A stretch of 11,876 bases of DNA from Comamonadaceae bacterium. Lineage in GTDB: Bacteria > Pseudomonadota > Gammaproteobacteria > Burkholderiales > Burkholderiaceae_C. Below the pieces are notes generated by a model, which saw nothing but the letters and a program-made list of their open reading frames with translations, searched no databases and had not been told where the DNA came from. Shown piece by piece: positions 1-6,359 of the stretch. The stretch's first letter is position 1, and every line of letters begins with the position of its first letter. Position numbers and translations under genes: made by a program. The stretch is from contig JAAFHN010000036.1 of assembly GCA_013298415.1 (NCBI GenBank), positions 1-11,876 on the forward strand, read 5' to 3'.

Positions 1-978
1 CAAGCTTGGAAAGCGCTCGGCGTGGATCTCGTCGGTGTGGTGGACACCCACGCTGAGCGCGCGCAAGCCTTGGCGAGCAAAGCTGGGATCTCCGCGTGGT
101 TTAGCGACATGGATCTCGCTTTGGCACAAAGCCGGGCCACCCTCGTCGACGTGGTGTTGCCGCCCGTGGCGCAGGCGGCCGTGGTTCGACAAGCGCTTGA
201 ATCGCGCTTAACCACGATCTGCCAAAAGCCTTTCGGCAAAGACTATGCCGAGGCCAAGGCGCTGGCGAACCTCGCAACAGCTCAGGCCACGCCGCTTGTG
301 GTGCACGAAAATTTTCGCTTCTCGCCTTGGTATCGCGAATGCAAACGCTTGCTCGACCAGGGCCATTTGGGCCGCGTGCATGGGATGTCGTTTCGGCTGC
401 GCCCAGGCGATGGGCAAGGTCCACGTGCCTATTTGGATCGCCAGCCCTACTTTCAAACCCAAGAAAAACTCTTGGTGCGCGAAACCGCGATCCACATGAT
501 CGATACCTTTCGCTTCTTGCTCGGGGATGTGCAGTGGGTCTGGGCGCACTTGCGCAGGCTCAATCCGGTGATCGGTGGCGAAGACTCGGCCTTGCTGCAC
601 TTAGGCTTTTCCGATCAATGCACCGCCACCTTCGACGGCAATCGCTTGAACGAGCATCCAGCCGACGACCAGCGCCGCACCATGGGCGAGATGTGGTTGG
701 AGGGCGAGCGCGGCGTGCTGCGGCTGGACGGCGCAGGCCAACTTTGGTGGAAACCACATGGTTCACCAGAGGCCCTGCACCCCTTCAGCGGAGAGCTGCC
801 CGGCCCCTTCGGTGGGGCTGTGCAAGCCCTGCAAGCCCATGTGCTCTCGCACATCGCGCATCAAGCCCCTTTAGAAAACCAAGCGCAGGACTACCTCGAC
901 AACCTGCGCGTGGAAGCCGCCGTGTACCACTCGAATGCGACCGGTGCGCGAGTCGAGATGAGCGCATTCGAGCCCTAG
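1..978 (+). CDS. Gfo/Idh/MocA-family NAD(P)-dependent oxidoreductase, 5'-truncated by window edge
   Basis: A cytoplasmic dehydrogenase of the glucose-fructose oxidoreductase / inositol dehydrogenase superfamily, which oxidises a hydroxyl of a sugar, cyclitol or sugar acid with NAD(P). The frame is open to base 1, so the GTG at 22 is not the true start; the GxGxxG part of the Rossmann fold lies upstream of the window. Visible family marks are the end of the second Rossmann strand (VDLVGVVD), the 'CQKPF' motif (usually CEKP) with the conserved Lys, the linker 'VHENFRFSPWYRECKRLL', and 'ETAIHMIDTFRFLLG' carrying the catalytic-region His, then a beta-sheet domain ending in EMSAFEP. It lies 36 bp upstream of a TRAP transporter and in the same operon as an OtnK kinase. 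From that I infer it performs the first oxidation of the imported acid sugar. Known threonate and erythronate dehydrogenases of OtnK pathways belong to other families (beta-hydroxyacid dehydrogenase, SDR), so the substrate stays open. Confidence 0.9.
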   Translation, partial: QAWKALGVDLVGVVDTHAERAQALASKAGISAWFSDMDLALAQSRATLVDVVLPPVAQAAVVRQALESRLTTICQKPFGKDYAEAKALANLATAQATPLVVHENFRFSPWYRECKRLLDQGHLGRVHGMSFRLRPGDGQGPRAYLDRQPYFQTQEKLLVRETAIHMIDTFRFLLGDVQWVWAHLRRLNPVIGGEDSALLHLGFSDQCTATFDGNRLNEHPADDQRRTMGEMWLEGERGVLRLDGAGQLWWKPHGSPEALHPFSGELPGPFGGAVQALQAHVLSHIAHQAPLENQAQDYLDNLRVEAAVYHSNATGARVEMSAFEP

Positions 979-1003
979 CCCCGTTTCGTTTTTTTTTGCC
1001 AGA

Positions 1004-1008
1004 AGGAG
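1004..1008 (+). promoter_or_regulatory. Shine-Dalgarno AGGAG for dctP
   Basis: AGGAG sits 6 nt before the ATG at 1015, in a 36-bp gap that also holds a run of nine T (989-997). It fixes the start of the binding-protein gene. It is the clearest ribosome site in the operon, which fits the high level needed for a periplasmic binding protein. Confidence 0.75.
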
Positions 1009-1014
1009 ACCCTC

Positions 1015-1998
1015 ATGATCAGAACCGCCATTGCCACCGCCGCCTTGCTCACCGCCTTTGGTGCGAGCGCGCAAACCATCCTCAAATTCAGCCATACCGA
1101 TCAGCAGCAAGGCGCTCGCCAAGCCGCTGCACAGGTGTTTGCTCGGAAGGTGGAGGACTTAACCCAAGGCCGCTACAAGGTGCAGGTGTTTTGCTGTAGC
1201 CAGCTTGGCAACGATCCCAAGAACATCGAACAGCTGGGCCTGGGTGGCATTGATTTCACCGTGTCTGCCACGGGCTCCTACGCACCCCATGTGCCAAGCC
1301 TGAACCTCACCATGATGCCCTTCTTGGTGGACAACTACAAACAAGGCTGGAAGCTTTACGACGAAAGCCCCTGGCTCAAAGCCCAGTTCGACAAAGCGCC
1401 GCCCAAAGGATTTCGCTTCCTCGCCACGTGGGAGGCCGGCTTTCGCAACATGACGACTCGCGATCCTCTGAATTCACCGGACGACGCGAAAGGCAAAAAG
1501 CTTCGCACCTTCCCCAACGAAATGATGCGCTGGACGCTGGAGGCCATGGGCTTCAACATCCAAATCATGCCCTTGCCCGAGGTGTATTTGGCCATTCAGC
1601 AAAACGCGGTGAGCGGCCAAGAAAACCCAGTGGACACGATCTTTTCCAACAAGTTCTACGAGGTGGCCCCGCATGTGACGCTCACCAACCACGTGTACAG
1701 CCCGATTCCGCTCACGATCAGCGAGAAGACCTGGGCCAAGCTGAGCCCCGCAGATCAAAAGGCCGTGACGGAAGCCGCGCAAATCGCCGCCAAATTCAGC
1801 CGTGAAATGATCTCTGGCAATGATGCCGCGCAACTCCAGGCCATGACAGTCAAGGGCGCCAAGATCAATGCGAAGCCCAACGTGGCGGCCTTCCGAACGG
1901 CAGTGCAACCCGTGTATGCCAAGGCGCGTGAGAAGTACGGCGCAGATGTGGACACATTCCTGAAAGAAGCCGAAAAAGTACGCGCCACAGTGAAGTAA
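1015..1998 (+). CDS. dctP: TRAP transporter periplasmic substrate-binding protein, DctP family
   Basis: The periplasmic receptor of a tripartite ATP-independent periplasmic transporter, delivering an organic or sugar acid to the DctQM membrane pair. It has 327 aa, a usual length. Residues 1-20 form a signal peptide with a hydrophobic core and a cleavage site after ASAQ or AS-A. Family motifs are 'LKFSHTDQQ' at the mature N-terminus, 'EAGFRN' (Arg144) and 'GKKLRTFPNEM' with Arg164, the conserved arginine that clamps the substrate carboxylate. 'GQENPVDTIFSNKFYEV' near 201-216 and the C-terminal helices follow. Presence of the Arg supports a carboxylate ligand. An adjacent Cys pair (60-61, in 'VFCCSQLG') sits where relatives usually have a Pro/Asn/Gly turn. 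Strong AGGAG at 1004-1008. dctQ follows after 15 bp. The kinase and decarboxylase downstream suggest a tetronate or related aldonate as ligand; sequence alone does not prove which. Confidence 0.95.
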   Translation: MIRTAIATAALLTAFGASAQTILKFSHTDQQQGARQAAAQVFARKVEDLTQGRYKVQVFCCSQLGNDPKNIEQLGLGGIDFTVSATGSYAPHVPSLNLTMMPFLVDNYKQGWKLYDESPWLKAQFDKAPPKGFRFLATWEAGFRNMTTRDPLNSPDDAKGKKLRTFPNEMMRWTLEAMGFNIQIMPLPEVYLAIQQNAVSGQENPVDTIFSNKFYEVAPHVTLTNHVYSPIPLTISEKTWAKLSPADQKAVTEAAQIAAKFSREMISGNDAAQLQAMTVKGAKINAKPNVAAFRTAVQPVYAKAREKYGADVDTFLKEAEKVRATVK

Positions 1999-2013
1999 AC
2001 CAGGGAGATCAAG

Positions 2014-2541
2014 ATGACCGCAAGCACCTTACTCACACCGCTGCCCGACGCGCCTTGGGTGATCCGAAGCTTAGGCCGCGTGGTGGATTGGACGGTGATC
2101 GCCATCGGCGCAGTGATGTGCGTGTTGGTCTTCTTCAATGTGTGCATGCACCTCTTCGGCAAAGATCTCGCCTGGGTCACTGAGCTCGGAGAGCTGTTGA
2201 TGGTGTGGGTGACCTTTTTGGGCGGCGCTTGCGCGGCCCAGAGAGGTTCGCACATGGCCATCACCGAGTTCATTGACAAGCTCGATGCGGCTAAGCGGCG
2301 CTGGGCCGATGCGGCTGTGCTGTTTGCCTGCGCGGCCATGCTCGTTTTGCTCACCAAATACGGTTGGTCGCTCGTGAAGGCCAACTGGGACAACCAACTC
2401 ACGGTGCTGGAGTGGCCCATGGCCATCCAGTACATGGGCATGGCGGTGGGCTGCACCGCAACCCTTGTGTTTGTGCTGTTTGACCTTTGGCAGACGGTGC
2501 GAGGCGTGAGCCGTGAGCAGCGCTACCCGGCAGCGGATTGA
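2014..2541 (+). CDS. dctQ: TRAP transporter small permease subunit, DctQ family
   Basis: The small inner-membrane subunit of the TRAP transporter; it pairs with DctM and helps dock the loaded DctP. It has 175 aa and four hydrophobic segments, at roughly residues 25-48, 53-75, 95-115 and 135-157. The family signature is visible in the second segment and following loop: 'WVTELGELLMVWVTFLGG', then 'AAQRGSHMAITEF' with the conserved Arg and His. ATG at 2014 is preceded by GGGAG at about 2003-2007. It begins 15 bp after dctP stops and ends 21 bp before dctM. As usual for this subunit, sequence conservation is low outside the signature. Fused DctQM proteins exist, but here the two are separate genes. 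Confidence 0.93.
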   Translation: MTASTLLTPLPDAPWVIRSLGRVVDWTVIAIGAVMCVLVFFNVCMHLFGKDLAWVTELGELLMVWVTFLGGACAAQRGSHMAITEFIDKLDAAKRRWADAAVLFACAAMLVLLTKYGWSLVKANWDNQLTVLEWPMAIQYMGMAVGCTATLVFVLFDLWQTVRGVSREQRYPAAD

Positions 2542-2562
2542 CTAAAGCGACAGGAATTCAAC

Positions 2563-3852
2563 ATGCTCGCCCTCGCACTCTTTGGACTCTTCTTTGGCAT
2601 TGCGCTGGCAGGCGTACCGCTGCTTTTTGCCATTTTGATCACCACCGTCGGCATCATTTGGATGGCGGGGATGACGCATCCGCTGGAGACCATTTTCCTG
2701 AGTTTCATTGGTGGTGTGGAGCCCTTCATTTTGCTCGCCGTGCCTCTTTTCATATTTGCAGGCGAGTTACTCGCTCGCGGCGGTGTGGGCAAGCGCATTG
2801 TTGACTTCGCACGTGTGTTGTTCGGCTGGTTGCCAGGTGGGCTGGGCGTGGTTACCGTGATGAGCTGCACCATGTTTGGCGGTGTTTCAGGCTCAGCGAT
2901 CGCAGATACCGCTGCCATTGGCTCTTTGGTGATTCCAGCCATGATCGCCCGCGGTTACTCGCGCGGCTTTGCTGCCGCACTGGTGGCTGTGGCTGGCACG
3001 CTTGCCTTGCTGATGCCGCTGTCGATCCCATTCTTGGTTTATGCCTTCATCAGCGGTGTGTCGATGCGCAGCCTGTCGATGGCGGGCCTCATACCTGCGG
3101 TCCTCTCGGCCATTGCTTTGATCGCCGTGTGCGTGTGGCATGGCAAACGCACCGGTTGCGACACCGGCGAAGCGCGCGCATCCAAAGCTGAGCTTTGGGC
3201 TGCGACCAAGGCCGCCGGCCCCGCACTTCTGATGCCGCTCATCATCATTGGCGGCATTTGGAGCGGCGCATTCACGCCCAGCGAGTCTGCGGCGGTGGCC
3301 GTGGCCTATGGCGTGGTGATTTCCCTCTTCTATTACAAAGATCTGAAGTGGCACCACCTGCCCCAGCTCTTGCTGAATGCCTTCATCACGAGCGCTACGG
3401 TGATGCTCGTGATCGGCGCAACGGGCGCGATGGCCTGGCTCATCACGGTGGAGCAAGTAGCACAGCAGTTGGCCGATTGGGTACAAATCGTGGCCACGCA
3501 ACCGTGGATCTTCTTGCTGCTCTTTAACGTGTGCCTGCTCTTGCTGGGCATCTTCATCGAGCCGCTGCCAGCGATGCTGTTGAGTGCGCCGCTCTTCCTG
3601 CCCCTGGCCCGCCACTTCGGGCTGGACATGGTTCACGTGGGCGTGATGATGACTGCGAATCTGGCCATCGCGCTGTACACGCCCCCCGTAGGCGGTACGC
3701 TCTTTGTCGCAGCTCGCCTAGCCAAGGTGGGCATTGGCGAAATCTCTAAGGCACTCGTGCCTCTGATGGGTGCCACGCTCTTTGTGGTGTTGCTCGTGAC
3801 CTACTTCCCAAGTTTGTCCCTGTGGTTGCCGCGCTTGATCGCGAGCTGGTAG
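2563..3852 (+). CDS. dctM: TRAP transporter large permease subunit, DctM family
   Basis: The translocating subunit of the TRAP transporter, a sodium-coupled symporter of the ion transporter superfamily. It has 429 aa, the standard length for an unfused DctM, with about 11-12 membrane segments. Family landmarks are 'FGGVSGSAIADTAAIGSLV' near residues 105-123, a glycine/serine-rich stretch of the transport core, then 'IARGYSRGFAAALVAVAGTL'. In the C-terminal half are 'IEPLPAMLLSAPLFLPLA' and 'NLAIALYTPPVGGTLFVAA', the second repeat with its TPP hairpin. The first-repeat hairpin reads MPLSIP, whereas many relatives have PPSIP; this is a mild change. AGGA at 2552-2555 precedes the ATG by 7 nt. 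The stop codon TAG (3850-3852) overlaps the Shine-Dalgarno of the next gene, so translation is probably coupled. Confidence 0.95.
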   Translation: MLALALFGLFFGIALAGVPLLFAILITTVGIIWMAGMTHPLETIFLSFIGGVEPFILLAVPLFIFAGELLARGGVGKRIVDFARVLFGWLPGGLGVVTVMSCTMFGGVSGSAIADTAAIGSLVIPAMIARGYSRGFAAALVAVAGTLALLMPLSIPFLVYAFISGVSMRSLSMAGLIPAVLSAIALIAVCVWHGKRTGCDTGEARASKAELWAATKAAGPALLMPLIIIGGIWSGAFTPSESAAVAVAYGVVISLFYYKDLKWHHLPQLLLNAFITSATVMLVIGATGAMAWLITVEQVAQQLADWVQIVATQPWIFLLLFNVCLLLLGIFIEPLPAMLLSAPLFLPLARHFGLDMVHVGVMMTANLAIALYTPPVGGTLFVAARLAKVGIGEISKALVPLMGATLFVVLLVTYFPSLSLWLPRLIASW

Positions 3853-3855
3853 GAG
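3851..3855 (+). promoter_or_regulatory. Shine-Dalgarno AGGAG that decides a GTG start
   Basis: AGGAG overlaps the last two bases of the dctM stop codon and lies 6 nt before GTG 3862. It supports GTG as the start of the ABM-family gene. The protein begins directly with the first beta-strand of the fold (MQVLVVEF), as expected. Confidence 0.7.
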
Positions 3856-3861
3856 TGCATC

Positions 3862-4149
3862 GTGCAAGTACTGGTTGTGGAATTTCGCATCAAATCCGAG
3901 CACATTGACGCTTTTGCGGCTGCCATTGCGCACAACGCAAAGGCATCGCTGGAAACCGAGCCTGGATGCAAGCAGTTTGATGTGTGCCGCAGTTCTGATG
4001 AGCCGCAGCTCTTTTATTTGTACGAGCTGTACGTGGATGAAGCGGCTGTGCAAGCCCACCTGAATTCGCCTCACTTTTTGGCGATGAATGCCGCCACAGC
4101 AACTTGGGTGGAGTCAAAATTGGTTCGCCGCTTGATCATGCAGGCCTAG
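3862..4149 (+). CDS. Small ABM-fold protein (antibiotic biosynthesis monooxygenase / LsrG-like), possible isomerase
   Basis: A 95-aa single-domain protein of the ABM family, a dimeric ferredoxin-like alpha/beta barrel. Visible marks are 'VVEFRIKSEHIDAF' (strand 1 and helix 1), 'SLETEPGCKQFDVCR' with the EPGC turn at 33-36, 'FYLYELYVDEAAVQAH' and 'SPHF', giving His66 and His71 in the usual HxxxxH spacing. The family includes quinol monooxygenases such as YgiN and also LsrG, an isomerase that shifts a carbonyl in phospho-DPD, the AI-2 breakdown intermediate. The 'FY.YE.Y.DE.AV..H....PH' block resembles LsrG as I remember it. It is wedged between a TRAP permease and an acid-sugar kinase in an operon with no visible OtnI. 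A role as 2-oxo/3-oxo acid isomerase is therefore a reasonable inference, while quinol oxidation would be out of place. Function is not proven by sequence. Confidence 0.85.
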   Translation: MQVLVVEFRIKSEHIDAFAAAIAHNAKASLETEPGCKQFDVCRSSDEPQLFYLYELYVDEAAVQAHLNSPHFLAMNAATATWVESKLVRRLIMQA

Positions 4150-4170
4150 CCTTCCCCAAGCGCCTGAAAC

Positions 4171-4174
4171 AGGA
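4171..4174 (+). promoter_or_regulatory. Shine-Dalgarno AGGA deciding the otnK start
   Basis: AGGA followed by an A-rich spacer lies 7 nt before ATG 4182. The kinase frame is also open upstream to 4104, but that part overlaps the end of the ABM gene and encodes nothing family-like. The protein starting at 4182 begins directly with the 'LGVIADDFTGATD' motif. Confidence 0.65.
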
Positions 4175-4181
4175 AAAAAAG

Positions 4182-5477
4182 ATGCTCACTCTTGGCGTGA
4201 TCGCCGACGATTTCACCGGAGCCACCGATGTGGCCAACAACCTGGTGCGAGGCGGCATGCGGGTGGTGCAAACCATTGGCTTGCCGAGTGCGCCCGTGCA
4301 TGATGCCGATGTGGTGGTGGTGGCTTTGAAGTCGCGCACGGCGCCAGTTGCTGAAGCCGTTGCGGACTCGCTGGCGGCAGCGCGTTGGCTGCAAGCACAA
4401 GGTGCCAGGCAGCTCTATTTCAAAGTGTGCAGCACCTTCGATTCCACACCGCAAGGCAACATCGGGCCAGTCACAGAGGCCTTGATGGCACATCTGAGCC
4501 CCGCCTGGGTGCCAGTCACCCCAGCCTTTCCCGAAAATGGCCGCTCGGTCTTCATGGGGCATCTGTTTGTGGGCCAGCAACTGCTCAGTGAGAGCTCGAT
4601 GCGGCAGCATCCGCTGACGCCGATGACAGATTCGAATTTGATGCGCGTCTTGCAAGCCCAGTGTGGTCGGGAACGGGTGGCGCTCATCGAGCACGCGCAT
4701 GTGGCTCGCGGCGCAGACGCCATTGCGCAGCGGGCGCACGAGCTGGTTGGCGGAGGCACCAAGGTTTTGATCGTGGACACAGCCGACGATGCCGCACTGG
4801 GGCAATTGGCCAAGGCCTGCGTCGCTCCAACGCCCCTGTCGCTCATCGTTGCGGCTTCGGGCTTGGCCCAGCCCCTTGCACAGGAGTGGGGATTCAGGCC
4901 ATCGCAGCAAGCGCGAACTCTGCCACCGCCGCACGGTGCAGCGGCCATCGTGTCGGGCAGCTGCTCCACGGCTACGCGCGGGCAGATCGCAGATTTTTTG
5001 CAGCGCGGTGGCCAAGGGTTTCGCATCGATCCAATGGCGCTTGCTGCATCTGAAGGCGTGGTGGCGAGTGCGCTTGATTGGGCTCGGGCTCGATTGGGCG
5101 ATGCGCCGGTGTTGGTGTATTCCGATGCCGATCCCCAAGCGGTGGCGCGCGCGCAGGCGGCGCTCGGCGCAGGGCTTGCGGGCGAAATGATGGAGCGGGC
5201 GCTGGCTGCAGTTGCTCGTGGCTTGGTCGCCCGGGGCGTGGGCAAGTTGGTGGTGGCGGGTGGTGAAACATCGGGGGCCTGTGTGCAGGCCCTAGGCGTA
5301 CGCATGCTGCGCATCGGGCAGCAAATCGCCCCAGGTGTGCCGTGGTGCTTCGCCGCCGCCGAAGATGCGAAATCGGCGGAGGCTTCGCCCGGTTTGCACA
5401 TCGCCCTCAAGTCTGGCAACTTCGGCGGCCTGGACTTCTTTTCAAAAGCATTCTCGGTCTTGCAGCATGGCCAGTAG
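4182..5477 (+). CDS. otnK: Four-carbon acid sugar kinase, OtnK-like (DUF1537)
   Basis: A cytoplasmic ATP-dependent kinase that, in characterised relatives, phosphorylates 3-oxo-tetronate at O4 for threonate or erythronate breakdown. It has 431 aa, normal for the family. The N-terminal sugar-binding domain opens with 'ADDFTGATD' (8-16), followed by 'YFKVCSTFDSTPQGNIGP' and 'PVTPAFPENGRSVFMGHL'. The C-terminal nucleotide-binding domain carries 'IVSGSCSTATRGQI', the glycine-rich 'VVAGGETSGACVQALGV' and the end motif 'ALKSGNFGGLDFF'. All are intact, so the enzyme should be active. The C-terminal pattern matches OtnK rather than the DtnK/PdxA2 branch as I recall it, and the neighbouring OtnC-type gene agrees. 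A DUF1537 kinase for 3-oxo-isoapionate (apionate pathway) is an alternative I cannot exclude. ATG 4182 is chosen on the Shine-Dalgarno and motif position. The last 11 nt overlap the next gene. Confidence 0.93.
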   Translation: MLTLGVIADDFTGATDVANNLVRGGMRVVQTIGLPSAPVHDADVVVVALKSRTAPVAEAVADSLAAARWLQAQGARQLYFKVCSTFDSTPQGNIGPVTEALMAHLSPAWVPVTPAFPENGRSVFMGHLFVGQQLLSESSMRQHPLTPMTDSNLMRVLQAQCGRERVALIEHAHVARGADAIAQRAHELVGGGTKVLIVDTADDAALGQLAKACVAPTPLSLIVAASGLAQPLAQEWGFRPSQQARTLPPPHGAAAIVSGSCSTATRGQIADFLQRGGQGFRIDPMALAASEGVVASALDWARARLGDAPVLVYSDADPQAVARAQAALGAGLAGEMMERALAAVARGLVARGVGKLVVAGGETSGACVQALGVRMLRIGQQIAPGVPWCFAAAEDAKSAEASPGLHIALKSGNFGGLDFFSKAFSVLQHGQ

Positions 5478-6144
5478 TTACTCGTCCGATTTGGAAGCAA
5501 GCGCGTCTGAGATTTGCCGTATCGGCCGCTCGCTTTTCGATCGCGGCTATGTGCACGCCACGGCGGGCAACATCAGTGTGCGCCTCAGCAACGGCAATAC
5601 GCTGATCACGCCAACTGACGCTTGCTTGGGCGACCTGGAACCCGAGACGCTGGCTCTGATTGCCCCTGACGGCACGCAGCTCGCTGGCGAGCGCGCCAGC
5701 AAAACGCTCGTGCTGCACCGCGCGATTTACGCGGCTCAGCTTCAGGCGCGCTGCATCATCCACACCCACAGCACGCACTTGGTCGCGCTCAGCTTGGGCG
5801 GCGTTTGGCGCGACGACGATGTGCTGCCCCCCATCACGCCCTACTACGCGATGAAAGTCGGCCATGTGCCGCTCATCCCCTATCGCAGGCCGGGCGACCC
5901 AGAGGTCGCCATTTTGGTCGCGCAAGCCGCAGCAAGGGCCGCAGAGCGCGGCCACCGCATTCACGCGGTGCTGCTGGAGCGCTTGGGCCCCGTGGTGTGG
6001 CACAGCTCGCCGCGTGCTGCGAGCGCCACACTCGAAGAGCTGGAAGAAACCGCCAAGCTGTGGCTGCTCACGCAGCGCAGCCCGGCCCCACTCAGCCAAG
6101 AACAACTCACCGAGCTGAGACAGCACTCAGCCGGGCTCTGGTAG
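5467..6144 (+). CDS. otnC: Class II aldolase/adducin-family protein, OtnC-like 3-oxo-tetronate 4-phosphate decarboxylase, variant active site
   Basis: The expected role is decarboxylation of 3-oxo-tetronate 4-phosphate to DHAP and CO2, directly after OtnK. The 225-aa protein has the fold's signature: 'GYVHATAGNISVRL' (phosphate-binding GN), 'ITPTDACLGDL', 'HTHSTHLVALSL' with metal ligands His99 and His101, 'PPITPYYAMKVGHVPLIPY' and the C-terminal 'LEELEETAKLWLL' typical of OtnC/YgbL proteins. Two positions differ from the family as I know it. The acid/base Glu (for example in 'PSKEV.FH') is Thr80 in 'ASKTLVLH', and the third metal ligand His of 'NHGP' is Leu173 in 'ERLGP'. The rest is well conserved, so this is more likely a specialised subfamily than a decayed gene. 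The ATG at 5467 lies 11 nt inside otnK with no clear Shine-Dalgarno, which suggests translational coupling. Activity on the same phosphate ester is inferred from position. Confidence 0.85.
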   Translation: MASSYSSDLEASASEICRIGRSLFDRGYVHATAGNISVRLSNGNTLITPTDACLGDLEPETLALIAPDGTQLAGERASKTLVLHRAIYAAQLQARCIIHTHSTHLVALSLGGVWRDDDVLPPITPYYAMKVGHVPLIPYRRPGDPEVAILVAQAAARAAERGHRIHAVLLERLGPVVWHSSPRAASATLEELEETAKLWLLTQRSPAPLSQEQLTELRQHSAGLW

Positions 6145-6177
6145 AGCAAAACTTCAGTCAAATGCGAGCAAATGGCC

Positions 6178-6327
6178 GTCAAATCTGCCTGATTAAAACC
6201 ATACCTCAGATGCGCCAACCCGTCCGTTCGGGCTGAGCCTGTCGAAGCCCCTGGCGATGCCCCTCGACCAAGCTCAGGGCGAACGGGTTTCTATCTGAGG
6301 CATGGTCCTAATCAGGTCAAATCTGCC
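6178..6327. mobile_element. MITE-like palindromic element with imperfect terminal inverted repeats and 12-bp flanking direct repeats
   Basis: In the 215-bp convergent gap between otnC and the MFS gene, bases 6188-6212 and 6292-6316 are inverted repeats matching at 21 of 25 positions; mismatches are at the 9th, 10th, 16th and last base. The same 12-mer GTCAAATCTGCC stands in direct orientation on both sides, at 6178-6189 and 6316-6327, like a target-site duplication or a duplicated flank. The roughly 126-bp body carries no ORF of note. It contains a second, inner inverted repeat (listed separately). A non-autonomous insertion unit or a REPIN is the best description. 12 bp would be long for a target duplication, so the mechanism is open. 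The stem may also end transcription from both sides. Confidence 0.7.
6224..6287. repeat. Inner REP-like inverted repeat, strong hairpin
   Basis: Arms at 6224-6251 and 6260-6287 share the cores CCGTTCG, CTGAGC and TCGA in inverted order around an 8-base loop (6252-6259), with a few mismatches and one bulge. The arm 'GGGCTGAGCCTGTCGAAGCC' resembles an intergenic repeat that I recall as widespread in Burkholderiales and other proteobacteria; this is recall, not a search. In RNA it would fold into a long GC-rich stem. On the + strand it is followed only by TTTCTAT, so any terminator role is weak and inferred. Confidence 0.7.
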
Positions 6328-6359
6328 ATCTGTCCATATGAAATGGGTATTTGTTGCTC

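Noticed and set aside
22..24. GTG as the start of the first gene.
   Set aside because: The frame is open to the window edge and the missing GxGxxG part of the Rossmann fold must lie upstream.
979..1014. T tract before dctP as an intrinsic terminator.
   Set aside because: No stem-loop precedes the T run; the bases before it do not pair.
4104..4181. An upstream ATG that would extend OtnK by 26 residues.
   Set aside because: It lies inside the ABM gene, has no ribosome site, and the family begins at the ADDFTGATD motif, which follows ATG 4182 with AGGA at good spacing.
4146..5500. Two long minus-strand open frames (330 and 361 codons) opposite otnK.
   Set aside because: They are antisense to a kinase with every family motif intact, their products are low-complexity Arg/Ala/Pro/Cys-rich sequence, and GC-rich codon use commonly leaves such frames open.
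6159..6184. Three CAAAT pentamers at 10-11 base spacing after otnC (6159, 6169, 6180), like helically phased sites.
   Set aside because: Very short motif, no promoter nearby to act on, and the third copy is part of the 12-bp direct repeat; chance is a sufficient explanation.
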